NCBI RefSeq assembly: GCF_003751605.1
Contig: NZ_RJVJ01000001.1
Coordinates: forward strand, 4,092,001 to 4,156,000
Reading direction: 5' to 3'
DNA from: Kitasatospora cineracea
Lineage (GTDB): Bacteria > Actinomycetota > Actinomycetes > Streptomycetales > Streptomycetaceae
Length of the DNA stretch: 64,000 nucleotides
How positions within the stretch are numbered: the stretch's first letter is position 1; each line of letters starts with the position of its first letter. Below are positions 19,129-27,414 of this stretch, piece after piece. The position numbers were made by a program, and so were the translations under genes. A model generated the notes under the pieces. The model searched no databases and was not told the origin of the DNA. It worked only from the letters and a program-made list of their open reading frames with translations.

Positions 19129-20215
19129 CGCCGACGTTGTCAGGATCCAGGTGGCCGGCAGTGACGGCCACGCCCCGTACGAGGTGCTGATCGGCCACCA
19201 GCTGCTGGGCGAGCTCGCTCCGCTGATCGGCCCGAAGGCCAAGCGGGTCGCGGTCATCCACCCGGAGGCGCTGGAGGCCACCGGCGAGGCGATCCGCGAG
19301 GACCTCGCCGCGCAGGGCTACGAGGCGATCGCCCTCCAGGTGCCGAACGCCGAGGACGCCAAGAGCGCCGAGGTCGCCGCGTACTGCTGGTCGGTGCTCG
19401 GCCAGACCGGCTTCACCCGCAGCGACGTGGTGGTCGGCCTCGGCGGCGGCTCCACCACCGACCTGGCGGGCTTCGTCGCGGCCACCTGGCTGCGCGGGGT
19501 GCGCTGGATCTCGGTGCCCACCACGCTGCTCGGCATGGTCGACGCGGCCGTCGGCGGCAAGACCGGCATCAACATCGCCGAGGGCAAGAACATGGTCGGC
19601 GCCTTCCACCCGCCCGCGGGCGTGCTGGCCGACCTCGGCACCCTGGAGACGCTCGGCAAGCACGACTACGTCTCCGGCCTGGCCGAGGTGATCAAGGCCG
19701 GCTTCATCGCGGACCCGGTCATCCTCGACCTGATCGAGGCCGACCCGGAGGCCGCCACCAGCCCGGCCGGCCCGCACACCCTGGAGCTGATCCGCCGGGC
19801 CATCCAGGTCAAGGCCGACGTGGTCTCCGGCGACCTCAAGGAGTCCGGCCGCCGCGAGATCCTCAACTACGGCCACACCCTGGGCCACGCCATCGAGCGC
19901 AACGAGCGCTACAAGTGGCGGCACGGCGCGGCGATCTCCATCGGCATGGTCTTCGCCGCCGAACTCGGCCGCCTGGCCGGGCGGTTGGACGACGCCACGG
20001 CCGACCGGCACCGGGCCGTGCTGGCCTCCGTCGGCCTGCCGCTCACCTACCGCGCCGACGCCTGGCCGAAGCTGCTGGACGCCATGAAGATCGACAAGAA
20101 GTCGCGCGGCGACCTGCTGCGCTTCGTCGTCCTGGACGGCCTGGCCAAGACCTCCATCCTGGAGGGCCCGGACCCGTCCGTGCTGGTCGCCGCCTACGGG
20201 GAGGTCTCCGGATGA
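19121..20215 (+). CDS. aroB: 3-Dehydroquinate synthase
   Basis: AroB cyclises DAHP to 3-dehydroquinate with catalytic NAD and a divalent metal. At 364 residues it is of normal length. NAD binding is seen in VVVGLGGGSTTDLAGFVAA and VPTTLLGMVDAAVGGKTGIN. Metal ligands are the Glu in GLAEVIKAGF and the His residues in LNYGHTLGHAIE and WRHGAAISIGM. It begins inside the end of aroK and overlaps aroQ by ATGA. The cluster aroC-K-B-Q thus covers four of the seven shikimate steps in order; aroA and DAHP synthase are elsewhere. Confidence 0.97.
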   Translation: MSDADVVRIQVAGSDGHAPYEVLIGHQLLGELAPLIGPKAKRVAVIHPEALEATGEAIREDLAAQGYEAIALQVPNAEDAKSAEVAAYCWSVLGQTGFTRSDVVVGLGGGSTTDLAGFVAATWLRGVRWISVPTTLLGMVDAAVGGKTGINIAEGKNMVGAFHPPAGVLADLGTLETLGKHDYVSGLAEVIKAGFIADPVILDLIEADPEAATSPAGPHTLELIRRAIQVKADVVSGDLKESGRREILNYGHTLGHAIERNERYKWRHGAAISIGMVFAAELGRLAGRLDDATADRHRAVLASVGLPLTYRADAWPKLLDAMKIDKKSRGDLLRFVVLDGLAKTSILEGPDPSVLVAAYGEVSG

Positions 20216-20655
20216 GCACGCCCGTCCTGGTGCTGAACGGCCCCAACCTGGGCCGGCTCGGCTCCCGCGAGCCCGACGTGTACGGCTCCACCTCGTACGC
20301 CGGGCTGGTCGAGCGGTGCACGAAGCTCGGCGCCGAACTGGGCCTGGCGGTGGAGGTCCGGGAGACCAACTCCGAGGCGGAGATGGTCGGCTGGCTGCAC
20401 GAGGCGGCGGACGCCGAGACCCCCGTGGTGATCAACCCCGGCGCGTTCACGCACTACTCGTACGCGATGCGGGACGCCGCCGCGCAGCGCACCGCGCCGC
20501 TCATCGAGGTGCACATCTCCAACCCGTACACCCGCGAGACCTTCCGCCACACCTCGGTCATCGCGGCCGTCGCCTCCGGCACCATCGCCGGCTTCGGCCT
20601 CGGCTCGTACGAACTCGCCCTGCGCGCCCTCGCGGAGCAGCTCACCACCCGCTGA
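20212..20655 (+). CDS. aroQ: 3-Dehydroquinate dehydratase, type II
   Basis: Type II dehydroquinase removes water from 3-dehydroquinate through an enolate, as a dodecamer. The 147-residue protein has VLNGPNLGRLGSREPDVYGS with the catalytic Arg and Tyr loop. VRETNSEAEMVGWLHEA, the NPGAFTHYSYAMRDA box and IEVHISNPYTRETFRHTSV, which holds the catalytic His, follow. It ends the aro cluster; a 14-bp hairpin follows 10 nt after the stop. Confidence 0.96.
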   Translation: MSTPVLVLNGPNLGRLGSREPDVYGSTSYAGLVERCTKLGAELGLAVEVRETNSEAEMVGWLHEAADAETPVVINPGAFTHYSYAMRDAAAQRTAPLIEVHISNPYTRETFRHTSVIAAVASGTIAGFGLGSYELALRALAEQLTTR

Positions 20656-20664
20656 GCGCCCCCT

Positions 20665-20700
20665 CGGCCCGGTGGCGGACTTGTGCCCGCCACCGGGCCG
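20665..20700 (+). terminator. Terminator after the aro cluster
   Basis: CGGCCCGGTGGCGG (20665-20678) pairs perfectly with CCGCCACCGGGCCG (20687-20700), loop 8 nt. Confidence 0.75.
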
Positions 20701-20729
20701 ACGTGTACATTCGGCGCAGGGAGGTGACG

Positions 20730-21563
20730 GTGAGCCAGTACGCGCAGAACCAGCACGCGGGGGGCCAGGTGCCGCCACGACCTGCGGCGTCGCCGCAGCC
20801 GACGGGCCCTCACCCGCCGTACCCGGGCGCCACCCAGGCGATCCCGACGCTGGGACCGACGGGGCCCCGCCCCGACCGTCCGACCGTCCCGCTCAAGGCC
20901 GTCGGGCCGATCGCCCCCGGCGGCACCGGGCACTTCCTGCTCCCGACCGGAGGCACGGTCCAACTGCCCGCCCCGCCGCCGCCGCAGCAGCCCGCGTTCC
21001 CGGCCCCGCCGCCCACCGGCCCGCTCGCCGTCCTGCTGATCGGCCCGGCCGGCGCGGGCAAGACCACCGTGGCCCGCCACTGGGCCGAACGCCGGCCCAC
21101 CCCCACCGCGCACATCAGCCTCGACGACGTCCGCGAATGGGTCCAGTCCGGCTTCGCCAACCCGCAGTCCGGCTGGAACACCGCCTCCGAGGCCCAGTAC
21201 CGGCTCGCTCGCCGCACCTGCGGCTTCGCCTGCCGCAACTACCTCGCCAACGGCATCTCCTGCATCATCGACGACGCCGTCTTCCCCGACCGCCCCGCGA
21301 TCGGCCTCGGCGGCTGGAAGCGCCACATCGGCCCCGGCATGATCCCCGTCGTGCTGCTCCCCGGCCTCGACCGGGTCCTCACCCGCAACGCGGAGCGCTC
21401 CGGCAACCGCCGCCTCTCCGACGACGAAGTCGCCCGCATCCACGGCCGGATGGCCGGCTGGCGCACCTCCGGCCTCCCGATCATCGACAACTCGAACCTG
21501 AGCGTCCCGGAGACCGCCGCCGCCCTCGACCACGCCATCCTCAGCCGCCTGCACACCCGCTGA
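20730..21563 (+). CDS. P-loop kinase-like ATP-binding protein with Pro-rich N terminus
   Basis: A 277-residue protein. The first 95 residues are disordered and rich in Pro, Gln and Gly (PRPAASPQPTGPHPPYPG). The rest is a P-loop kinase fold: Walker A LLIGPAGAGKTTVARHW near residue 102, a LSLDDVR-type acceptor loop (HISLDDVREWVQSG), FACRNYLANGISCIIDDAVF and IIDNSNLSVPETAAAL. The fold resembles zeta-toxin/polynucleotide-kinase-like AAA_33 proteins, but no antitoxin-like gene is adjacent, so a toxin role is not supported. The GTG at 20730 has AGGGAGG 5 nt upstream. It has its own start after the aro terminator. Substrate unknown. Confidence 0.75.
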   Translation: MSQYAQNQHAGGQVPPRPAASPQPTGPHPPYPGATQAIPTLGPTGPRPDRPTVPLKAVGPIAPGGTGHFLLPTGGTVQLPAPPPPQQPAFPAPPPTGPLAVLLIGPAGAGKTTVARHWAERRPTPTAHISLDDVREWVQSGFANPQSGWNTASEAQYRLARRTCGFACRNYLANGISCIIDDAVFPDRPAIGLGGWKRHIGPGMIPVVLLPGLDRVLTRNAERSGNRRLSDDEVARIHGRMAGWRTSGLPIIDNSNLSVPETAAALDHAILSRLHTR

Positions 21564-21775
21564 GGCCGCGCGGGGAGATTCCGCTGCGCGGCGGGGGGCG
21601 TGGCCACGTTGCCTGCCTTCGGCCCGCCCCGTCCTCGGCCGCCTGCCTGCGCGCCGGGGCCCCGCGGCGGGGGCTGCTGGCGCTTCCGGCCCTCGTGGTC
21701 GTCGGCCGTCCCCACGTCCGCTGAGGTTCCGCGGTGAGTGCGGGGGGCCTTCGGCCCGGGCGGGGTCGGCGGTGG

Positions 21776-22678
21776 TCAGTCCGCGGTGAAGTAGTGGTCC
21801 TCGTCCAGGTCGTCGAGCAGGCCCGGGTGCGCGGGCTGCCAGTCGAGCAGGGTGCGGGTGGCTTCGGCGGAGGCGGGCAGGTCGAGGGGGACGAGGCGGG
21901 CGAGGAAGCCGAAGTGTTCGGCGGCGCGGGCCTCTTCGACGGGGGCGGTGGGGAGGCCGAGGCGGCGGCCGATGCGTTCGGCGATCTCGCGGAAGGGGAC
22001 GGCCCGGTCGCCGACGCCGTGCAGGCGGGTGCCGGCGGGGGCGTGTTCGAGGGCGAGGCGGTAGAGGCGGGCGGCGTCCAGGGTGTGGACGGCGGGCCAG
22101 TGGTTGGCGCCCTCGCCGAGGTAGCCGGAGACGCCGGTGGCGCGGGCGGTGCGGATCAGGACGGGGACGAAGCCGTGCCGGTCGAGCGAGCTGTGCACGA
22201 CGGGGGGCAGCCGGACGACGGAGGAGCGCACACCGTCCGCGGCGGCGTCGACGATCGCCTGTTCGGCCTCGGTGCGCGGGGCGCCGGGGGCGACCACGCT
22301 CTCCAGCGAGGGCCGGCCGGGGGTGTTGCCGGCGCCCGTGCCGCCGGTGCCGACCAGCGGCTTCCCGGTGCCCGCGAGCGCCTCGACCAGGGCCCGGACG
22401 GCCTTCAGGTCGTCGGCCATCGCGCCGGCGTAGTCGCCGCCGAGCATCGCCTCGTGCTTGAAGGCGAGGTGCACCACGCCGTCGGCGGCCGCGGCGGCGT
22501 CCCGCAGGCCGTCGAGGTCGTCGAGGTCGCCGCGCCGGACGTCCGCGCCGAGGGCGGTGAGGGCGGCGGCGGAGGCGTCGGAGCGGGCCAGGCCGGTGAC
22601 CCGGTGGCCGGCGGCGAGCAGGTCGGGGACGAGGGCGGAGCCGAGGTGGCCGCTGGCTCCGGTGACGAAGACGTGCAT
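21776..22678 (-). CDS. NAD(P)-dependent epimerase/dehydratase-like SDR
   Basis: A 300-residue extended short-chain dehydrogenase. The N terminus MHVFVTGASGHLGSALVPDL carries the nucleotide-binding TGASGHLG. GDLDDLDGL and DGVVHLAFKH follow, as in atypical SDRs that act on small substrates. The usual YxxxK pair is not evident: the region is GGTGAGNTPGRPSLESVV. Activity is therefore uncertain; NAD-binding regulatory or quinone/flavonoid-reductase-like roles are possible. The ATG has GGAGG upstream. It is divergent from a TetR gene and shares an operator region with it, so it is the probable target of that regulator. Confidence 0.8.
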   Translation of the reverse strand: MHVFVTGASGHLGSALVPDLLAAGHRVTGLARSDASAAALTALGADVRRGDLDDLDGLRDAAAAADGVVHLAFKHEAMLGGDYAGAMADDLKAVRALVEALAGTGKPLVGTGGTGAGNTPGRPSLESVVAPGAPRTEAEQAIVDAAADGVRSSVVRLPPVVHSSLDRHGFVPVLIRTARATGVSGYLGEGANHWPAVHTLDAARLYRLALEHAPAGTRLHGVGDRAVPFREIAERIGRRLGLPTAPVEEARAAEHFGFLARLVPLDLPASAEATRTLLDWQPAHPGLLDDLDEDHYFTAD

Positions 22679-22701
22679 GGGTGGACCTCCGGAGATCCGA
22701 A

Positions 22702-22764
22702 GTGATGAGACTTTGTCCCATCACCATAGCCCGCGGAGTCCGATGATGCGACCAAGTCCTGTCA
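22702..22764. promoter_or_regulatory. Two related TetR operators between epimerase and tetR genes
   Basis: Site 1, TGATGAGAC-TTT-GTCCCATCA (22703-22723), is an inverted repeat with one mismatch over 9-bp arms. Site 2, TGATGCGAC-CAA-GTCCTGTCA (22744-22764), shares the left arm and GTCC. Site 1 lies just downstream of a minus-strand TATGGT -10 for the epimerase. Site 2 ends 2 nt before the tetR -10. Dual repression by the TetR protein is the simplest reading. Confidence 0.7.
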
Positions 22765-22766
22765 CG

Positions 22767-22772
22767 TAGAAT
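22767..22772 (+). promoter_or_regulatory. -10 element TAGAAT for leaderless tetR gene
   Basis: TAGAAT ends 7 nt before the ATG at 22779, giving +1 at the A of the start codon. It abuts operator site 2. Confidence 0.5.
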
Positions 22773-22778
22773 CCGGGC

Positions 22779-23345
22779 ATGGCCAGATGGGACCCGAACG
22801 CGCGCGAACGGCTGGAGCGCGCCGCGCTCGAACTCTTCGTCCGGCAGGGCTACGACCGCACCACCGTCGCCGAGATCGCCGAGCGCGCCGGCCTGGCCAA
22901 GAGCACCTTCTTCCGGCACTTCGCCGACAAGCGCGAGGTGCTCTCCGGCGGCGACGCCCTGGTCCGCCTGCTCACCGACGCGGTCGCCGCCACCCCGCCC
23001 GGGGCGGGCCCGCGGCAGGCCGTCGAGGCCGCGCTGGCCGCCGCCGGGGAGCGCGCCTTCACCGCCGAGCGCCACGGGGCCGTCCGCGAGCGCCAGCAGG
23101 TGGTCGCCGCCAACCCGGAGCTGACCGAGCGCGAGCTGCTCAAGCGCGAGGCCCTCGCCACCGCCCTCACCGCCGCGCTGCGCGAGCGCGGCACCCCCGA
23201 CCCGGCCGCCGGCCTCACCGCCGAGCTCGCCCTGCTCGCCCTGCGCGCCGCCCTCGCCGCCTGGACCGCCCGCCCCGGCCAGGACTTCACCGCCCTGGCG
23301 CTGGCCGAGCTGGCCGCCCTGTGCGAAGCCGCCGCCGCCCTCTGA
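22779..23345 (+). CDS. TetR-family transcriptional regulator
   Basis: A 188-residue repressor. The N-terminal helix-turn-helix is standard: RERLERAALELFVRQGYDRT, then TVAEIAERAGLAKSTFFRHF, then ADKREVL. The ligand domain is Ala- and Leu-rich and not informative about the effector. Gene arrangement (divergent from the epimerase, two matching inverted repeats between them) suggests it represses both itself and the epimerase gene. It probably responds to a substrate of that enzyme; this is inference. The ATG lies at the predicted transcription start. Confidence 0.9.
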   Translation: MARWDPNARERLERAALELFVRQGYDRTTVAEIAERAGLAKSTFFRHFADKREVLSGGDALVRLLTDAVAATPPGAGPRQAVEAALAAAGERAFTAERHGAVRERQQVVAANPELTERELLKREALATALTAALRERGTPDPAAGLTAELALLALRAALAAWTARPGQDFTALALAELAALCEAAAAL

Positions 23346-23422
23346 GGCGGCGGCCCGGGCTGTCCGAGCGGCCTGGGAGAATGGACTCCTCGCCACCACC
23401 ACGACCGAGGAGTTGACCGCCG

Positions 23423-24229
23423 GTGCCCGAGGGGCATGTGATCCACCGCCTGGCCAGGGAGAACGACGAGCTGTTCGGAGGGCGCCCGGTGCGGGTGTCC
23501 AGCCCGCAGGGGCGCTTCGCGGAGGGGGCCGCGCTGATCGACGGGCGGGTGCTCGACGAGGCGGAGGCGCACGGCAAGCACCTGTTCCTGGGCTTCGGCG
23601 AGCACTGGCTGCACGTGCACCTGGGGCTGTACGGGAAGTACGACTTCGGGGCGGGCGAGGCCCCGGCGCCGGTCGGCCAGGTCCGGCTGCGGATGGTGAA
23701 CGACAGCGGCTACGCCGACCTGCGCGGCCCGACCGCCTGCGAGCTGCTCACCCCCGCCGAGAAGGCGGCCGTCCACCGCCGCCTGGGCCCCGACCCGCTG
23801 CGCCCCGGCGAGGCGGGCGACGCGGCCTGGCAGCGGATCTCCCGCAGCGGCAGCACGGTCGCCGCGCTGCTGATGGACCAGAAGGTGCTGGCCGGCGTCG
23901 GCAACGTGTACCGCGCCGAGGTGCTGTTCCGGCTCGGCATCAGCCCGCACCGGGCCGGCCGCGAGCTGTCCCGCGCCGAGTGGGACGCGATCTGGGCGGA
24001 CCTGGTGGCCCTGATGCACGACGGCGTGGCCGCCGGCCGGATCGACACCGTCCGCCCCGAGCACACCCCGGAGGCGATGGGCCGCCCGCCGCGGGTGGAC
24101 GACCACGGCGGCGAGGTGTACGTCTACCGGCGGCACGACCAGCCCTGCCTGGTCTGCGGGACCCCGGTCCGCACCGAGGAGTTGGCGGCCCGGAACCTGT
24201 TCTGGTGCCCGCGCTGCCAGCAGTCCTGA
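23423..24229 (+). CDS. Fpg/Nei-family DNA glycosylase (Nei-like)
   Basis: A 268-residue formamidopyrimidine/endonuclease VIII family enzyme that removes oxidised bases and nicks the strand. After loss of the initiator residue the mature N terminus would be PEGH, giving catalytic Pro1 and Glu2; PEGH in place of PELP points to the Nei branch. The helix-two-turn-helix region includes LLMDQKVLAGVGNVYRAEVL with the conserved Lys and Asn. The C-terminal zinc finger is CLVCGTPV...RNLFWCPRCQ, with four cysteines. The GTG at 23423 has GAGGAG about 10 nt upstream. It stands between tetR and the DUF6445-like gene. Confidence 0.93.
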   Translation: MPEGHVIHRLARENDELFGGRPVRVSSPQGRFAEGAALIDGRVLDEAEAHGKHLFLGFGEHWLHVHLGLYGKYDFGAGEAPAPVGQVRLRMVNDSGYADLRGPTACELLTPAEKAAVHRRLGPDPLRPGEAGDAAWQRISRSGSTVAALLMDQKVLAGVGNVYRAEVLFRLGISPHRAGRELSRAEWDAIWADLVALMHDGVAAGRIDTVRPEHTPEAMGRPPRVDDHGGEVYVYRRHDQPCLVCGTPVRTEELAARNLFWCPRCQQS

Positions 24230-24313
24230 CGCACCGTCACCACGGCAAGCCTTGACGCAAGGTTGACCCGGTCTTGGGCGAGGGCCCGGAACGGCGCTCC
24301 TATTGTCGGGGCC

Positions 24314-25006
24314 ATGCCCGCTCTCCCGTTCCAGGGGCCGCGCCCCACCCCGGCGCTCCCGGTCCTGCCGTACCGCAAGCCCACCCGGGGCCGTGACTAC
24401 TGGGTGCTGGACGACGTCCTCCCGGACCCGGACGCGGTGCGCGCCCGGCACCTGGCGCGCACCGACTGGGACGAGGGCTACCCGCACCGGCCGGAGTCCT
24501 GGCCGGGCCTGCGGGCGATGCCCGGGCTGGAGCCGGAGGAGCTGGCACAGGTCGAGAAGCTGGTCCGGGAGGCCACCGGCGCGGAGCGGATCTGGGCGCT
24601 GGGCGAGGCCGAGGGCGGCACCTTCAACCACAACTGCGTGCAGGTGGTGGGCGCGGGGGAGTGCGAGCCGCGCCCGCACACCGACTCGCGCTCGCTGTGC
24701 CGCTACGCCGCCGTGCTCTACCTCAACCCGGCCGTCCCCAAGCGCTGCGGCACCAGCTTCTACCGGCAGAGCCTGCCCGGCGGCCGGCTCGGCGGCAACA
24801 GCGTGGTCGCCCCGCACAACAACCTGGTGGACGCCCTCGGCACCCGCTTCGTCCCGCCGGACTCCTTCACCGAGGACCTGGCCGTCCCGCACCGCTACAA
24901 CCGGCTGCTGCTCTACACCGCCAACCTGATCCACACCGCGACCGAGTACCACGGGGCGGTGCTGGCGGAGAAGCGGATGACCTGCGTCTTCTTCTGGATG
25001 GCCTGA
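24314..25006 (+). CDS. DUF6445-like protein, probable Fe(II)/2-oxoglutarate oxygenase fold
   Basis: A 230-residue protein. It shows the pattern of a non-haem iron, 2-oxoglutarate-dependent oxygenase: His122-x-Asp124 in EPRPHTDSRSLCRYAAVLYLN, the GTSFYR strand, a distal His207 in NLIHTATEYHG, and Arg221 in EKRMTCVFFW for the cosubstrate. This matches families annotated DUF6445 in actinobacteria, recognised from layout and not from a search. The substrate is unknown. The ATG at 24314 is one base after the +1 predicted from TATTGT (24301-24306), so translation may be leaderless; the open frame upstream to 24263 is rejected for that reason. Confidence 0.7.
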   Translation: MPALPFQGPRPTPALPVLPYRKPTRGRDYWVLDDVLPDPDAVRARHLARTDWDEGYPHRPESWPGLRAMPGLEPEELAQVEKLVREATGAERIWALGEAEGGTFNHNCVQVVGAGECEPRPHTDSRSLCRYAAVLYLNPAVPKRCGTSFYRQSLPGGRLGGNSVVAPHNNLVDALGTRFVPPDSFTEDLAVPHRYNRLLLYTANLIHTATEYHGAVLAEKRMTCVFFWMA

Positions 25007-25098
25007 CCTCCCGTCAGCGCGGCCCTGACCAGGCGTGATCTACGCCACCGGACCGGACGCGCCCTTGCCGCCGCGCCCGCGCCGGGCCTACGGTGGGC

Positions 25099-25289
25099 GG
25101 GCCGTGGTGTTCGGGAAGCCGGTGCACTGCGACCGTCACGAGAGTGTTCGGTCGCAGGAGTCCGGAGCGGCCCTCGCCACTGTGATCGGGGAGTCGTCGG
25201 CTCCCACCCCGTGCCACTGGCCGCTCGCGGTCGGGAAGGCCGGGAGCCGGCGCGCAACACCCCGTCAGCCAGGAGACCGGCCACGGCAT
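25099..25289 (+). ncRNA. Cobalamin riboswitch
   Basis: The conserved boxes of the B12 riboswitch are in order: TCGGGAAGCCGGTG near 25111, a GTCCGGAGCGGCCCTCGCCACT core followed by GTGATCGGGGAG near 25160-25195, and the B12 box GCCAGGAGACCGG near 25268-25280. The closing stem P1 is GCCGTGG (25101-25107) with CCACGGC (25281-25287). It lies in the leader of a nickel/cobalt permease gene whose start is 43 nt after P1. Binding of adenosylcobalamin is expected to lower expression. Confidence 0.93.
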
Positions 25290-25329
25290 CTCACGAAGTG
25301 ATCCACGAGGTGCTGGAGCGTGAACGCGG

Positions 25330-26439
25330 ATGACCGCGCCCGAATCGACCCTGCCCGGGGACAATCCCGGCTCCCCCCTTCCCGCCTTCCGCTGGCGGCG
25401 CGAGGACACCCTGCGCACGGCCGGGTTGATGGCGGTGATCCTGGCCATGCACGTGGCGGCGTTCGGGACGCTGCTGTTCCTGGTCGCGCCGCACCACTAC
25501 GCCGTCGGCACCCAGGTGTTCGGCGTCGGCCTGGGCCTCACCGCGTACACCCTGGGCATGCGGCACGCCTTCGACGCCGACCACATCGCGGTGATCGACA
25601 ACACCACCCGCAAGCTGATGGCGGACGGCCGCCGCCCGGTCTCGGTGGGCTTCTGGTTCGCCCTCGGCCACTCCTCGATGGTGGTGCTGATGGCCGGCCT
25701 GGTGGCCGGGGGCGCGGCGCTGGCGGGCACCCTGATGGACGAGGACTCCACCACCCACCGGGTGCTGGGCACCATCGGCACCACCGCGTCCGGCGCCTTC
25801 CTCTACCTGATCGCGGCGCTCAACCTGGTCGCCCTGCTGGGCATCTGGCGGGTGTTCCGGGCGATGCGGGAGGGCCAGTACGACGAGGCCGAGCTGGAGA
25901 AGCACCTGGCGGCCCGGGGCTTCCTGGCCCGGCTGCTGAACCGGGCCACCCGCTCGATCAGCCGCCCCGGCCAGATGTTCCCGGTCGGCATGGTGCTCGG
26001 CCTGGGCTTCGACACCGCCACCGAGGTCACCCTGATGGTGATGGCGGGCTCCGGCGCGGCCTCCGGCCTGCCCTGGTACGCGGTGGTCTGCCTGCCGCTG
26101 CTGTTCGCCGCCGGGATGAGCCTGTTCGACACGCTGGACGGCACGTTCATGAACTTCGCCTACCAGTGGGCGTTCTCCAACCCGGTCCGCAAGGTCTACT
26201 ACAACCTGACCATCACGGGGCTGTCGATCGCGGTGGCCTTCGTGATCGGGACCATCGAACTGGTCGCCGTGCTGCACGACAAGTTCGACCTGGCCGACCC
26301 GGTCACCGGCTGGATCGCCGGCCTCAGCCTGGACAACGTGGGCTTCGTGATCGTCGGCCTGTTCGTGGTGGTCTGGGCCGCCGCGATCGGCTACTGGCGG
26401 ATCGCCAAGCGCTCCCGGACGTTCGCGCAGGCGTCCTGA
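25330..26439 (+). CDS. HoxN/NixA-family nickel/cobalt permease
   Basis: A 369-residue NiCoT transporter with about eight membrane helices. The signature in helix 2 is RHAFDADHIAVIDNTTRK; LGHSSMVV, LGLGFDTATEVTL and GMSLFDTLDGTFMNFAYQW are the other family motifs that line the metal path. These carriers take up Ni2+ or Co2+ with high affinity and low capacity. Control by the cobalamin riboswitch directly upstream argues that the physiological ion is cobalt for B12 synthesis. GGAG stands 12 nt before the ATG. It converges with the EamA gene with only 7 nt between stops. Confidence 0.95.
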   Translation: MTAPESTLPGDNPGSPLPAFRWRREDTLRTAGLMAVILAMHVAAFGTLLFLVAPHHYAVGTQVFGVGLGLTAYTLGMRHAFDADHIAVIDNTTRKLMADGRRPVSVGFWFALGHSSMVVLMAGLVAGGAALAGTLMDEDSTTHRVLGTIGTTASGAFLYLIAALNLVALLGIWRVFRAMREGQYDEAELEKHLAARGFLARLLNRATRSISRPGQMFPVGMVLGLGFDTATEVTLMVMAGSGAASGLPWYAVVCLPLLFAAGMSLFDTLDGTFMNFAYQWAFSNPVRKVYYNLTITGLSIAVAFVIGTIELVAVLHDKFDLADPVTGWIAGLSLDNVGFVIVGLFVVVWAAAIGYWRIAKRSRTFAQAS

Positions 26440-26446
26440 CGGCGCG

Positions 26447-27292
26447 TCAACCGGTGGCCAGGATCAGCGTCCCGGCCACCGCGAGGCCCGCACCGAGCAC
26501 CTGCACCCGCAGCAGCCGCTCCTTCAGCAGGCCGCGCGCCATCAGCGCGGTGACCACCGGATAGAGCGAGGCCAGCACGGCCGCCACCGCCACCGACCCC
26601 GGGGAGGAGGCGGCCGCGTACAGGCCGTTCGCGGCCACGTCGGCGACCCCGACGGCGGTCAGCGCGGGCAACTCGCGCAGGCCCGCCCGCAGTTCGAGCG
26701 ACTGCCGGCGGGCCTGCGCGGCCAGCATCCCGGCGCCGACCACCGCGTTGGTCAACCGCTGCACGCACAGCGTCAGCAGCAGCGCGCCGCCCGCCCCGGC
26801 GTGCGCGACCAGCGCCAGCACCGCGCCGAAGGCGAACGCGGCGCCCAGCGTCAGCACCAGCACCCGCCGCCCCACCGCGGGCCCGCCGCGCTGCGGACCG
26901 CCCGCCAGCGCGACCCCGGCGACCGCCACCGCGATCCCCAACCCCTGGACGGCGCCCGGCCGTTCGCCGAGGAACAGGCCCACCCCGATCGGCACCAGCA
27001 CGCCGACGGTGGCCAGCGGCGACACCACACCCATCGGCCCGAGCGCCAGCGCCCGGTAGAACGCCAGCAGCGCGAACGGGCCGATCGCGCCCGCCAGCAC
27101 CGCGTACCAGAGGGCCGGCCCGGCCCCGCCCCACCCGCCGGTGGCGGTCACCGCCACCGCGAGCACCGCGGCGGCGGCCGTCTGCGAGAGCACCACCACC
27201 GTCAGCGCGGGCAGCCGCCGGGTGATCGCCCCGCCCCCGTAGTCGGCGACGCCCCACAGCAGGCTGGCGAGCAGTGCGAAGGCGGCGCTCAC
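26447..27292 (-). CDS. EamA/DMT-family transporter
   Basis: A 281-residue drug/metabolite transporter with about ten membrane helices in two EamA repeats. The first begins AAFALLASLLWGVADYGGGA; the second has FAFGAVLALVAHAGAGGALL and ends VQVLGAGLAVAGTLILATG. Such proteins export amino acids or metabolites. It is divergent from an XRE-cupin regulator, an arrangement common for exporter genes. A promoter TTGGGT-N18-TATGCT (27395-27366, minus) places +1 near 27359. That excludes the ATG at 27370, which lies within the -10. The GTG at 27292 is the next possible start, though its ribosome-binding site is weak. Confidence 0.82.
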   Translation of the reverse strand: MSAAFALLASLLWGVADYGGGAITRRLPALTVVVLSQTAAAAVLAVAVTATGGWGGAGPALWYAVLAGAIGPFALLAFYRALALGPMGVVSPLATVGVLVPIGVGLFLGERPGAVQGLGIAVAVAGVALAGGPQRGGPAVGRRVLVLTLGAAFAFGAVLALVAHAGAGGALLLTLCVQRLTNAVVGAGMLAAQARRQSLELRAGLRELPALTAVGVADVAANGLYAAASSPGSVAVAAVLASLYPVVTALMARGLLKERLLRVQVLGAGLAVAGTLILATG

Positions 27293-27365
27293 GGGGCGGC
27301 GGCGCAGGAAGCGGACAGCATGGTGGACCTCGCAGTACAGTCGGTGGATCTGTCGATGCCGCCGC

Positions 27366-27395
27366 AGCATAGTTCAACCCACTGCACTGACCCAA
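27366..27395 (-). promoter_or_regulatory. Promoter for the EamA transporter gene
   Basis: On the minus strand, -35 TTGGGT (27395-27390), 18-nt spacer, -10 TATGCT (27371-27366). It lies in the 122-bp gap shared with the XRE-cupin gene. Confidence 0.5.
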
Positions 27396-27414
27396 CCAGA
27401 ATATTGGACTGCCC

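Noticed and set aside
20730..21563. Zeta toxin of a toxin-antitoxin pair
   Set aside because: No small antitoxin gene lies on either side; the fold resemblance alone is not enough.
21541..21745. Possible fourth 3'-end duplication after the P-loop kinase gene (CATCCTCAGCCGCCTGC vs CGTCCTCGGCCGCCTGC, and CCGCTGAGG twice)
   Set aside because: The match is broken by about 90 bp of unrelated sequence and is short enough to be chance at this GC content. Nothing else was seen in the 212-bp gap.
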